Origin: Alisma plantago-aquatica
Taxonomy: Eukaryota; Streptophyta; Magnoliopsida; Alismatales; Alismataceae
Assembly (NCBI GenBank): GCA_963693085.1
Contig: OY856412.1
Coordinates: 1,058,364,244-1,058,428,243 of the forward strand
Length of the DNA stretch: 64,000 bases
Direction: 5' to 3'
Shown here: positions 46,124 through 57,700 of the stretch, piece by piece
How positions within the stretch are numbered: the stretch's first letter is position 1
Layout of the letters: the number at the start of each line of letters is the position of its first letter
Notes under the pieces: generated by a model
Databases searched by the model: none
What the model was told of the DNA's origin: nothing
The model's input: the letters and a program-made list of their open reading frames with translations, nothing else
Program-made: the position numbers and the translations under genes

Positions 46124-49100
46124 TGTAACATCCCAAATCTTATATAAAACAAGTGTAGGGTCTTAATTGAAAATTTCCAATTATAAAAGTTAAAATTTAG
46201 ACTTTAAGGCAAGTTTCACAAATATTGATTTCTTTATATATTTTTGACATAGAAAGAAAATGAAATATGCTTCCTTTAATGTCTTTTTAATTAAATGTGA
46301 AAGCTAGCTTTTTCCTCTCACTATCTCTCCCTCCTATTCTGGAAGAATGCTTAAAAGGAATAGAAAGGGGAAGAGAAAAGGATTTGAATTTGAAAATATA
46401 ATCATGAAGTATATGCCCTTGCTAAGAAGTTTTCGTTTTACCTTTTATTTAATATCAGAGGAAAGTATATATGAACTCTCTTTTCTTGCTCCTCCATGAA
46501 AGTTTCTCAAAAAGGCATAAAATATATGAGATATGAATTTTTAAGAGACAACTAATGTTTATCTCGACTTTGGACTCAAAGACTCACAAAGGAAGGTTAT
46601 GGCATCTTATTTAATCAATTAAATGCATTAAAATTGATTTTGATGACTTATAAGGAAACTACAGATAAAAGGGTAAGCAAACCCTAAATCTAATCATATT
46701 AGAAAATGCTAGACTCTTAGACAAGCCTATGGTCCAAGTTTGGGCTCGTTATGACTTTGTTTGACCCCTAAGAAATTTTGGGAAGTTTTTATGAAGTGTT
46801 AACCCTAAATCAATTAACGTTTGAATTATTTGAGTAATGTTTAGCTTATTTTCCATTGTCACGTGCATAACTTGCTCCATTTCCTTTTTCGGCTGGATCG
46901 AACGTCTCTCCTCGAGTCCTAGTCCTCACAGACTCATCTGATGGTCGTTGGCCTATCTCCCCTACTCAAGTCCTAGTTATATCATGACTCTACGGTGTCA
47001 AGTACCCCGCCTGATCCTGATCCCTCTCTCTAGAGAGACCCAGCTTCACCAGACTCCTCCTTCACCTCGGGTATATCCTACCAAGTTGATCGACCCCTAA
47101 CACGATAGGCATATGTGTCCTAGAGTCCCTGATCTGCTAGGAACCCCGCTAGCCTCCCCTATTTCAACCTCCAAAGAAGGCACAAGCCCCTCGGATCCCT
47201 ACACTTATAAAAGGATACCCCCAAAATGATCGTGGAACACCAAGGAAGGAAAAACCTTCGCCTTTTATCCATGCATCACACCCACTCTTATCTCCCTTAC
47301 TCCACCTATGGCTAGCTACAAGAATGACTTAAAAGGGCCATCCTTGACCTCTTCCATCTTTGGTGAAGTCACAAAGGAGTGAAGGATGACCCCAGAGAGC
47401 TTCCACTTGTTTTGATTCACCCCTAGAATGTAGGTATTACTTTCCCCTCTTTTGGCTATCTTCTGTCATTCTGAGAAATCTCAGTGTTCTTGATCTCCAT
47501 CTTGTCGTTCTCACTGCTCACAGCTTTTAAGAACACTGAGGGACTTTTTGGTTTGTTGGAAATGAGTTTAGTCATTCACAATTAGGTCATGAGTTTTCTA
47601 CTTCTTGCTAGCCACGGTGACGGCAGGTTCTTTGGGTGTAGGTCATCGCACGCCTCCATCTTTGGCTTGTCGAGTTCGGCCAAGGACCAGGAAGATGGCC
47701 ATGTAGTTGAATTCTCATGTTCTATCATTGTCTTGAAGTATCGTGGTTGGAGTTTGGATCTCCATGTTGCTGCTCGTCAGCAATGTCTCCAAGGAGGATA
47801 GAAAATAGGCCAGGGTTTGACCTTGGTACCCTCGCCATGTAAATCAATTTATTTCAAGTACAAGGGTATTCTTGGTTTTTTCTCATGCATTTTGTTCTCT
47901 AATGCCATGCTAAGTCGCTGGACTATGTGGCAGTTTTGATGCACGGTATTGGCCCTGGTTAGAGTGCACATGTGGCTTTTCCTCAATTTTTGATTGGTCC
48001 GTTCTTTGAAAATTCACAGTAATTCAAAGGTTGATCAGAAAATTTTGAATAAATAGTCGTTGAAAAGGATTTTGACGAGGAATACGATTTTAGGGTTTTC
48101 AAACCATGTTTTCCCTACCTATTTTGATGTTTTTCTTGGGTAACTCTAAAATCCTAATTATGAGTAATATGAACATTAATCTAATAATATTGAATAGAGT
48201 TTTCCTAAATTAAGTGACCTAATTAGTAACCCTAGCCCTAATTGAGTTCAATGAGATCATGTTTTACTAAGGACCAATTTAGGGTTTAAAATGCTAATTA
48301 AAGTGACAATTAATAGGAATCATGTTATTTTTAGGACACTTAGGATTTGACTCAAGATCATAGAGACTAAGCTAGGATTTTCTTTGCTCCAGGTAAGTGG
48401 GCCATGCCACTATACATAAGTAACTTGGTTGAATTATATGATATGTATGGCTTATGAATTATTATTTCAATTTCAAGTTCAATGCGCAAATCATGTTCAT
48501 CATAGAAATTGCTTGTTGATTGCTATATCATGTGTCTTATGGTTATCATGCTCATTAAGATGAGAGATTGTGATTAGTGATTAATGATTAATGAATTTAA
48601 AGTTCATGTTTCAACAGGGAGAAATCCCATCATGTTTAAGATTAAAGTTCAAGATGAAGTTCATGTTTATGGTAATGTTCATGTTAAGAAAATGGAATGG
48701 AATCAGTTTTTATCTGCTTCTTGAATCATGGACCTCAAGGGGTCATTATGGTCATTCCTGCCAATAATGAGCTTTTATAGCCAAATCATGGGCATTCATG
48801 CCAATTATGGGCTTTCCTAGCATTATAGGCTTTCCTAGCAATCATGTTCTCTTTAGTAGGTGTCATTGAAAGAGGCATATATTACTATTTAATTCTTCAT
48901 GTTGAGAATCATGTAATCAAGAATGTTGAATTCAAATTCATGTCAAGATTTTCTCTGTATCAAGTGTATGTACTTTCTTTTCTTATAATGTGTATAGTGT
49001 CGCTTACTGATGTGTATTTTGTTTCCACATGGCTGTGGGATGAGCTATCCCTATATCAAGGAGCACAGGAATTTGAAGCGAGTGCTTCAAAGTAGAAGTT

Positions 49101-49415
49101 TCCAATACTTACCTTGGTGGGGTGCCATCTACACCTTAGAAGATCCAATATCAAGTTTTCAAAGAAGACTTATGTCGTAGCTTTATTCTATGTCTCATGT
49201 ATTAGATTTTTGTTTAAGGGTGAAATAGTTTATGTTATAAGTTATGTCTTTCAAAGAACAATGTATTCAATATCTCTAATAAATGCATGGTGTTTGATTT
49301 ATCTTATTGCTATGAATATCATGTTTTGTAATGTTCCACCAAGCCAAGTGACCCATGTTATGGACAACATAGGGTTTGCTTCCGCTGTCATGTATGTACT
49401 CAGAGAGGTATTACA
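46124..49415 (+). mobile_element. three-LTR element, LTR 3
   Basis: 3292 bp, starting TGTAACATCCC and ending GAGGTATTACA. No PBS follows, so this is the outer right LTR. TATAAAAG lies at 47206-47213. Confidence 0.92.
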
Positions 49416-49475
49416 AATCGGGCTTTAAATTTTTTATTCTGCTGCCTTACCTATTGCCTCGATTTCCCTACACCA
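49416..49475 (+). mobile_element. Copia-type LTR, right part after the three-LTR element
   Basis: AATCG (target duplication), then TTTAAATTTTTTATTCTGCT, continuing to GATTTCCCTACACCA. This matches the complement of the end of the inverted Copia LTR (TTTAATTTCTACTGCC...ATTTCCCTACACA, 52645-52700). It completes the LTR begun at 36919. Confidence 0.72.
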
Positions 49476-50000
49476 CTTTCCTAATCCTACCCTCCCCACT
49501 CTCAAAGATAAGGAGAACTGGAAGTATTTTCAGAATGAAGGACCTTCTGCAGTTGCATGGGCCGAATCTTCCTCTTCCAGGGATGACATACCACCACCTC
49601 TTTCCACAGGTACACAGACAAATTTCACTTGGAGGTACCTAAATATGAGGTAGCTCGATGGGTATGTTCAATACAGATTTCACAATTAGGATGCTCTCAT
49701 CTCTCAGCTCTCTCAGCACTACATTGGCTTGTCCCATAATGTTATAGACATCCACAACACAGTGACCAGGATGGATTCTTGGAACATCTCTCAAGGGCAT
49801 TATGGTTATCCTCTACAACCATCTCTACCTGCATGACCCTCCTCCATGGATATCATCGACCCCAACTTATTCATGGAGAACCTTCATCTTCCCAGGAGGG
49901 TTTCGACCCCTCCTTATGATGCACTTGAGCTATCTGGTTGTACAACTCTTGAGTTTTTTATGAGTAGTGGGGACACTACAAATTTCTAGCTTAGGGGGGT
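49476..50000 (+). pseudogene. Athila downstream ORF, C-terminal relic
   Basis: One frame reads LKDKENWKYFQNEGPSAVAW and IPPPLSTGTQTNFTWRYL, and a later frame SQLSQHYIGLSHNVIDIHNT and then LELSGCTTLEFFMSSGDTTN before a stop near 49990. Its place before a long 3' untranslated region and an Athila PPT and LTR suggests the C-terminus of the Athila ORF1/env-like gene. I do not recognise a catalytic motif. Stops interrupt it. Confidence 0.5.
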
Positions 50001-51057
50001 ACAACAGACTAGTAGTTTTATTTTTACTTTTCATGTCATTTGCTTTCAGTCATTTGCTTATGTCATTTAGCTATTTTTATTAGCTAATTTTTGCATATTT
50101 TGTATTTTTTTCACATCATTGTGTGATTCTTGAGTGGAAAATTTTGATCAATTCTCCCTACTACTTGAACCATCTGATTGCACAAAGAACATGGCTATAT
50201 GATGACAAATTGAGCATAAATCATCCTAATTGAAAATTTTGAAATTTCTTTTTAGCTATTCATATCCATATTTAGGTATTTGGTTAAACATGATTTCCAA
50301 TTCTCTCAATCATGTTCTTAAACCATGTAATCATTCAAATGCTTTGAATTTCTCAACTTTAGAGGTTTTAGTAACAATAAGATGACCTTGCCAATCTTAT
50401 AATACATTTTTCATTGCTCTACTTGAAATTATTTTAAAAATGAATATCTTCCTACATGCCCAATTAATGGGGGTGAGTTAGCATTGGACTGTGTGGCTCC
50501 AAAGTGAAGCCCAAATCACATAAAAAGGGGGAAGTCTAATCTTCAATCAAAAATCCAAACCCCAAAAAAGATGGCTAAGTCACCCATGTTTCCACCAACC
50601 CAATGAAGGTTTGGGATAACGTCTAAAAGAGGGAATTAAATCCCCAAATGGTATTCCACATGTGTGTAAGACTATATTATAAGCCAAGTATTGTACACCA
50701 AAATCAGATTGGAAAAAATATCTTGAATAAACATGCCATTGTAGGAAGATAAGAAATTTCATTTCAGTGAGCTTTGTGACAAATCAAAATATTTTTGGCT
50801 CTATCATCTTGTTTCTACTAATTTCTCTGTACTTGATTCTTTCAAAGCAAATTGAATACCTATTTGAACTTCAAATCCTAACTTGAGAGTTAGAATTGAC
50901 TTCATGTTTAGTTACATATCTAGATGATGAAATATGCCATTTTGAGATCTATCAATTCACATTCATATGGATCTAGTTTTTTCCCATTTGTTTATTCAAG
51001 CCATTCATCTAGTTCTTTTTGCTTGAGGACAAGCAATGGTTCAAGCTTAGGAGGATT
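50001..51057 (+). other. Athila 3' untranslated region and polypurine tract
   Basis: AT-rich and non-coding. It ends with GCTTGAGGACAAGCAATGG, then TTCAAGCTTAGGAGGA (51042-51055). This resembles the conserved GAGGACAAGC...TTCAAG...GGGGG motif that precedes the 3' LTR of Athila/Tat elements and acts as the plus-strand primer. The rest shows nothing I recognise. Confidence 0.75.
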
Positions 51058-52585
51058 TGACTTGCACAAATCATATCATACTTCAACCATATTTCAACTC
51101 CTACTCATGCTAAGATGTTTGTTTCTTGTTGATCTTACTCATGTATGGTTTGAATTCCAAGTATAACACATTCCACTCATAATGGAAGAAAAATGCCCAA
51201 AATCCAACCTTTTGACATTTTTGGAGTTTCCCTAGTCTTGGAGTTCAAAACTGAATAGAAAATTAGGAACACGTCATGTGGACCACTCCACACGGAATAT
51301 GACTCTCAGTCAGCCAAATCTTGAATCAAGTGCAGTCATGGTGTGTGTCTCAACCACAGGCAATGACCCAAGGAAGCCTAGAATTCAACAAGGAATCATC
51401 TTTACATTGTATGGTCAACTCATATGGCGTGTTACTTGCGATCATGGCCCGACTCATTCAGAAAACTAGGTCTGACATGACGTTTGATCTATAAACATAG
51501 CATGTCAGGCTTATTTTCTGCATTTTTAGAAAAGAAAAATTGCTCATTTTTGTTAGATATAATGAGATGCTTCCCTTGAGAAGCGTAACCACATACCATT
51601 TGGAGCAGTTAGAGGCTAGAGACGAGTCCAGAGCTTTGGAGGGGTGATTTTGGAGAGAAATATAGGATTTCTCGGGAGAGAACCTATTCTTGGCTCCATT
51701 TCTCTTCTCTTTTCCATTGCAAAGCTATAGAGAGGAGGTTGTTGAAGCAAGGAGCATTCTCAGAGATGGATCTCCAACTCTTGGTCGGAGATCTTCATCT
51801 CTTCTTCACTCCCATAGATTTATTTGTTATTCCTCTCTCTCTACTCATGTTTCTTTCAATGACATATCATTTATGCTTGTATTTTCTCAACATGTGTGAG
51901 TAAACTCTTTTTTTTAGACATGGGAGAGTATCTCCCATGTCATAACTCATGAGATCTGAATTTCATGTTTAACTATTGGTTAATCTTCTATTTCAAAATG
52001 AGTTATGGTGTTTATGTTCGTGTATGCATGGTTAGCCACCATATTTACATGTTTTATGCTTCTTATTATTTCTAGGAAGATATATTAAAAGGTAAGGGAC
52101 CATTTTGACAACATGTATTTGACTATGGGAATAGCTAGGATCGTGTTGAGGGTTCTAGGTCGTAGTTCATAACTGTGTATATGTATGGGAATGCTATACG
52201 AGGCTAGGACTATCTTATATTATCAGGAGATGTATTAGATGGAATCAACCCACCCATTGAAGATTAACCAATATGAGTGAAATTTGTGATTCTATATTGA
52301 GTTATGATGTGGAAGCGAAATCCCATATCCAAGATTCTCATGATTTGATTTTTTAATCATTCTCCAAGTGAATAGTTTTTTTAGTTTTCATTTGTAATAT
52401 TCGGAGTTGATTTAATCCAATCCAACCCTTTAATTTAAATTGACTTAGATTGTTGAAAATTAGCAGTGCACCTAGCTACCCTAGATTTGTGGTTAGACCT
52501 GGACTACAATTGATCTTGTATACCTGCGGGTGATTGATGAGTTGAGACAATTATATTAAAACTTGCTTGCCTTTGGCAATCAACA
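51058..52585 (+). mobile_element. Athila 3' LTR, complete (1528 bp)
   Basis: Starts TGACTTGCACAAATC directly after the PPT and ends GGCAATCAACA. Inverted, diverged copy of 13371-14699. Bases 51270-51520 carry the CACACCGTG-type cluster. The candidate TATA (AGATATAATGAG, about 51555) is weak. Its internal region lies to the left, cut at 49475. Confidence 0.88.
51270..51520. repeat. CACACNCCGTGTG-like cluster in Athila LTR
   Basis: AACACGTCATGTGG, CTCCACACGGAATATG, GGTGTGTGTCTC, ATATGGCGTGTTAC and ACATGACGTTTGATC; inverted counterpart of 14370-14590. Confidence 0.6.
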
Positions 52586-52644
52586 TTTGTCGAAATGCAG
52601 CTCCAGCATGCGTAGGATTTCATCCTCAAGCTGGAGTTCTACCT

Positions 52645-53761
52645 TGTGTAGGGAAATATGGGCACAAAGTAGGCAGTAGAAATTAAAAAAAATATCTATC
52701 TATATTTTTCAAAACAGCAAGATCGCGTCAACAACTATGTAATAGAAATGATGGTTTGACGAGTTCATGCCTGGTCTTAGAGCAAGTCCAGCGGCTATTC
52801 CTCGTTGTAGTAGTGTAGCTCTCCTTGTTGCACTGGGACGACGTTTGCAGCTCCTGGTCTCCACCATGGACAGCAGGACGACATTGTCCTCCTAGCGGCA
52901 AACAACAGTCTCCTCGTCTCTATGGAAGTCCACACGGACCGCCTAGAACTCCTGTCATTCTCGTAAAACAAATAGGAAGGAGTTGTCTCTCCCGTTGGTA
53001 TACTAGTCACCAACGTGCTCTCCCACAATTCTTCTCCCTTGCTATCCCTCCCTTTAGCGGGTAGGACTTGCTCGGGATCTCTATTAATTACCGTAACTAG
53101 AGAAGACAATAATTGTTAGATGCAATTGAGTTGTGTCTTTGGGAAGGCCCCAGTACCCCTCTATTTATTGGAAGGTCAAGGTCAGAGTTCTCAATCTGTG
53201 TGGGAGTTGAAGGGACCAAAATCTCATAAATTTTCACCACCTGTGATAGGCTAAACAGTCAGTTCACAAGTGAATTGATTGGTTGGCATGTGAGCCCATC
53301 GGTTCACCCAATGAACCGGTCCTTTCATCATTTTTCTCAATCACAATTGTATTGACAATTAATATCTGATTTAATGCACAATATGACGTTAGCGCAAATC
53401 CTTGAATCAATTGAATTGATTCACTAACTGCTCGTTCACAACTTGAGTCGGTCAGTTCATGGACCTGAGCCATCGGTTCACTTCCTGAACCGGTCAGTTC
53501 ACTGTCTAGAATTGCCAAACTTGGTTCTATTGACATGACACACTGAAACGGTCCACTTGAACTGGTCAGTTCAATTGTCCAATCAGTTAATTTTCAACCA
53601 ATATTATTTAATTTGAATACCTAAGCATTTTGGCGATCAATTTTAATTATCATTCATGATTGAACTCCTCTTTTAGATATATCCTATGTGCGACCCCATA
53701 GGTTCCATATTATGTTGATAGTTAATGTTCATAACTGATTTATGACATCACAAGTTTATCA
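52645..53761 (-). mobile_element. Copia-type LTR, inverted copy
   Basis: Minus-strand LTR starting TGATAAACTTGTGATG at 53761 and ending CATATTTCCCTACACA at 52645. It aligns over its whole length with 36919-38027 plus 49416-49475. The flanks TACCT/TATTT are too different to count as a target duplication, and no PBS is obvious at its 3' side. It cuts into the LTR of the Copia element at 53762, so it is probably a later insertion or rearranged. 52586-52644 to its left is unassigned. Confidence 0.8.
53240..53590. repeat. ACCGGTC / GATCGGTTC word cluster, inverted copy
   Basis: CATCGGTTCACCC, AATGAACCGGTCC, GAGTCGGTCAGTTC, CATCGGTTCACTTCC, GAACCGGTCAGTTCAC and GAACTGGTCAGTTC. Same region of the LTR as 37085-37440. 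Confidence 0.7.
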
Positions 53762-53896
53762 TATTTAATTAGTTGGGCTTAAGCTCATTGAACTTTCTCT
53801 TTTCTCTATTTAACCCATGTACTCTCAGGCTCCTATATATAGAAAACTTTACACTCTTATCTTATTTGGACTTACTGAAAGATACTGCTTTCTTCA
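53762..53896 (+). mobile_element. Copia element, 5' LTR remnant
   Basis: End of an LTR with TATATATAG at 53834-53842 and 3' end TTTCTTCA at 53896, directly before a PBS. The upstream part is cut by the inverted Copia-type LTR. Its own 3' LTR starts at 63725, but the window ends before the matching segment could be compared. Confidence 0.6.
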
Positions 53897-53908
53897 TAGT
53901 ATCAGACA
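53897..53908 (+). promoter_or_regulatory. Copia primer-binding site, degraded
   Basis: TAGTATCAGACA, close to TGGTATCAGAGC (initiator tRNA-Met type), at the LTR boundary. Confidence 0.65.
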
Positions 53909-54781
53909 CGGTAACTTTACCCTAATCCTCCCCACCCCGTCGTATCCCCTCCCTCTTTCCTTTCCCTTTTCCCTGAGGCTGTCGTACGCGGTTTTGATCT
54001 TAATAACCCCTTTGTAGATCCATATCATGCCGTAAGTTTGCAGCGACGAGAAAGTTACGAGAAGGAGATTGAGCGGAAGCTTTGATCTCCTCCTTGACAG
54101 AACTTGGGCAAGTCAACAGTTAAGCCTTTGAAGGAGACGAGGCCAGCGATCCATTTTCCAGTTCGTTAATCCTAATTGTGTTGTTGTTGGTCGTTCCTTT
54201 CCACTTCTTTTTTTCTTTTTTCCAAATCATCGCAGCTTTGAAGAGTGTCCTTTCTGATTGCAATAGATTAATCTATTTAGTCATCCATTAGCGGCAGCCT
54301 TCTACTGATTGCATGTGTTCCTGATTGCAACACATAGTCAAACTTTTTTTCAATTCCAAATCCCAATTGTTGGCTCTTGAGTAAAAAGAAAAAGCAAACA
54401 AAAGAGTCAAAACAAAAGACCTTGTGTTGAATTAGAAAGTACTAAAAAAAGAAGTGGCACAACTTTTATTGTTCATTTTCTCCATGTGGTTCTCCTAATC
54501 CACATAGTTGGGTGTTTTTATTAAAAATTACGGATTTTATTTTCATGTATTCTACCATGCAATTAATCCGGTAGTGTTTTCGATTTCACTAACGAGTTCC
54601 ATTCTGGTAGTGCTGATCCTATTTCTATCGAGTTTTCATTCTGGTAGTATTTTTGTTTAGTTTCATTCGTTGTGTTGTGCTACATTTCGGTACTTTTATT
54701 TCTATTTGTATCACGATAATTCTGGTACTTTTCTTTCTATTTGTACCATGTCATTATATCTGATACTTTTCTCACCTCATC
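53909..54781 (+). other. Copia element leader
   Basis: About 870 bases between PBS and gag ATG. It is pyrimidine-rich near 53930-53980 and again at 54200-54230. A frame with NNPFVDPYHAVSLQ at about 54000 is short and unassigned. GTAAGT at 54032 and a pyrimidine tract ending in CAG at 54233-54235 could define a leader intron. Otherwise nothing recognisable. Confidence 0.5.
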
Positions 54782-54793
54782 ATGGGTGATGCT
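54782..54793 (+). pseudogene. Copia gag, codons 1-4
   Basis: ATG GGT GAT GCT, the first four codons (M-G-D-A) of the Copia gag. The frame is cut by a 4.8-kb solo LTR and resumes in phase at 59596 with V-K-P-T-I. The start is chosen because removing the insertion and one copy of the target duplication gives an open frame leading straight into recognisable gag, and a Met-Gly start with no upstream in-frame extension fits. Confidence 0.75.
54789..54793. repeat. target-site duplication ATGCT, left copy
   Basis: Partner of ATGTT at 59591-59595; one base differs. Confidence 0.7.
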
Positions 54794-57700
54794 TGTGAGA
54801 ACTCGTTACACTAAACGAGATTACTCAAAACATAAAACACAATCAATCACTAAATAATCACATACCTAAAAATATGGGTAAACTAAAACCGATTTCAACG
54901 TCAACAGCCACTCAAAAAAACATTTACATAAGAGTCCAACATCTCTTATATCCATACTATGCCAAGAATTTGATACAAATTATTCTATTGTCTTAGCCAT
55001 AACATATATACACAGGAGAACAATATTTGTATATATCACACAAAGAAGCATTAATATGCTAACAAAAGTTTGATTCATTTGAAACATCATATACAAACTT
55101 TTCATGCCCGGACCTGTGCGTACAAGGACGACTCTAGGACACACTAGACATCTAATCAACTTTTTCAAAGATTCATTACTATAGCTCCTCTTTACTACCA
55201 CATGTTTGTTTTCGTCACTTCTAATTACCTAAAAAAGATGTGGCGAACCACAAGGGTGAGACCCATGTCCCAGCAAGAGATATAACCTCCAACAATATTT
55301 ATTAATTACAACATTTTAGGCAATGAGACAGTTTAAGCAGTTTAATCATATAACAAATAGGCTCAGCAACACTGATGATTAACAAAATACATAAAGGAGT
55401 TGATAACAATTATCATCATCAAGTTGACTATCATCATTTTCCTTATTAACCATATAAGAGATTCAATAGCATATGCATAACTAGCATAAGCAAGTCTAGC
55501 AGCATATTATCTCTATTAACATAAATAAGTCTAGTATCATAAGCATATCTAACAACATTAGCATGTCTAATAGTTTGAATAGATCAATATCATAAGCAGA
55601 GCTATCAACATAAGCACGAGTATTTGCATAAGCATGATTAGAAGTATATGCATCTCTAGTTACAAAGTCATGGCTAGCATGCTAAACATAACTAACAACA
55701 TGAGATAGCTAACATCATCATTATAATTAGCAGTAACAGTATAGTTATCAACATAAGTATGGCTACTGTATGTATGCATCTACAATCTTAAGCATATCCA
55801 CAACATAAGTATATCTACTATCTCTTAATTGCACTAAGCATTATCTTTATATAAAGATAACAAACAAGGGTTATCATCCAATATGAAATGTTTTGTATAA
55901 TCCTAAATAAATATGCTACACGGCTATCTTACATCTTTTATTATGCCCTGAGGAAATTGAGGATACCACTCAAAATCCAACTGACAACTGCTAAGTCGAA
56001 ATTAGTGCCATACAAGATCTAAGAAGAGTCGGACTCCTAAGATATTCCCCACCCCCGGTCAGTACGGGTTTGCCACAGTGATACATAAGGTCAAGCTGCC
56101 AATAGCCTAGTCATTCTTTGGCAAATGTCACGGCACTAGTGAAAGGAGGTGGGTACGCATACCCTACCATCTAAGGTACAACCGTAGTTATCCTCCAATA
56201 TCATCACATATATAATCACCGAGACATGACCGCAACCGTTCTCAAACTAAAGGCTAGGTATGACCGCGGTCATCCTCCCTGAACACTTAAATTCAGGATG
56301 ACAAGCACCCTGCATACTCATCAGTATGCGCTCTGAGATTCCCTTAGGAATACTTGTTTCACCATCTGGCAAGTTCTGACACTCAGATGGATCTATGGCA
56401 CAGGGCACTACATGATTAGAGTTTCACTTTATTAGTTATGCCAATAGGGTGAATTAAGATTGCATCAAACAAGTGGACATACAAACCCTAATTCACTTCT
56501 AACAAGTATATAAATATCACAACTTCAAAAGATATAAAATGTGTGAAATATAATTTCTCATCTCATCATCACATGGTACTATTTGCTTACCATTCATGAG
56601 ACCACACTAGTCATCCTACTATCACAAGATATAAATCCTTTCCACTATATCATAGGGTATCAACCCTTATCAACACAAGAGGATTATACCTCATTCAGGG
56701 CTCAACTATGCCCAAAGGTCATTAAGACCATCATACTATTCCCTGCAAGATCATCATTATCTTTCCATGCCTTATAATAAGGCTCAACAACATCACTTAC
56801 ATTTAATACACCAATCAGCACAATATTGCATTAATGAGCTATGATATATTCATAAAAAATCATAGCAGGGCTATATTAACATTAAGAACATTCTTTTATT
56901 ACATCAACATGCAAGGAATCTAGATATGATTAACACTCATCATATTCATAATGTACATGTTTAGCATAAGAAAGTATCAACCATGTGGCTATGATAATCA
57001 CAAATGAACACATTAAGGTTATGATCATGTTAAGGAGGTTATTCTACCATCATTCCATCATATAAGAATGTTAAACATGAATACTCATATTTATCTATTT
57101 GCATTAGAGTTAGGTTCAACATGATAAATTATATCAATGTTACTAATCAGCACTCATACCCAAACCCTAACTCACGACATCCCCATTAGATCATGGATGC
57201 ATAAGGTGAAGCATCACCATCACATTCCATATTATTCTCAAGTATGGACCCACACATAAATCAAGGTATAACCATTGGGTTATAGCATAATAGGGTTTCA
57301 ACAATAGTAATAGAGTACTCCATGATTGTATTAGTCATTCAAGGACTATTCATACCCAATTACCATCATTTAGTTATATTAAAGCTAGGTATAACAAGCT
57401 ATACCTCATTAGGGTTACATATCAACACAATATGGTTATCATCCATTCTATGCATATGAGTTAATAGGTAAGACTACCTTATTAAGGGTAACCCTCCATT
57501 TGTTCCATCATCATTCAACCCATATCGCCATACCATAATGTCACCCAGAACCATTGGATGTTTGAAAGGTAAGACCATTAGTTGTTTACATAAGTAAACA
57601 CCTTGGATAAATCACCTATGAAGTTCTTGATTTGTTCTCTATAAATATTGACCATCTAACCCTAGACATCCCTTGATTAACAACACAAAAAGTTCCACTG

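Noticed and set aside
38028..49415. A 4.06-kb satellite-like tandem repeat
   Set aside because: The period equals LTR plus interior, PBS and PPT lie at the expected junctions and the outer ends are LTR ends with near-identical flanks, so an LTR element with extra units explains it better.
53990..54070. Possible host exon with NNPFVDPYHAVSLQ and a following GTAAGT donor site
   Set aside because: Too short to support a gene, lies between a Copia PBS and the Copia gag ATG, and no further exon is recognisable.
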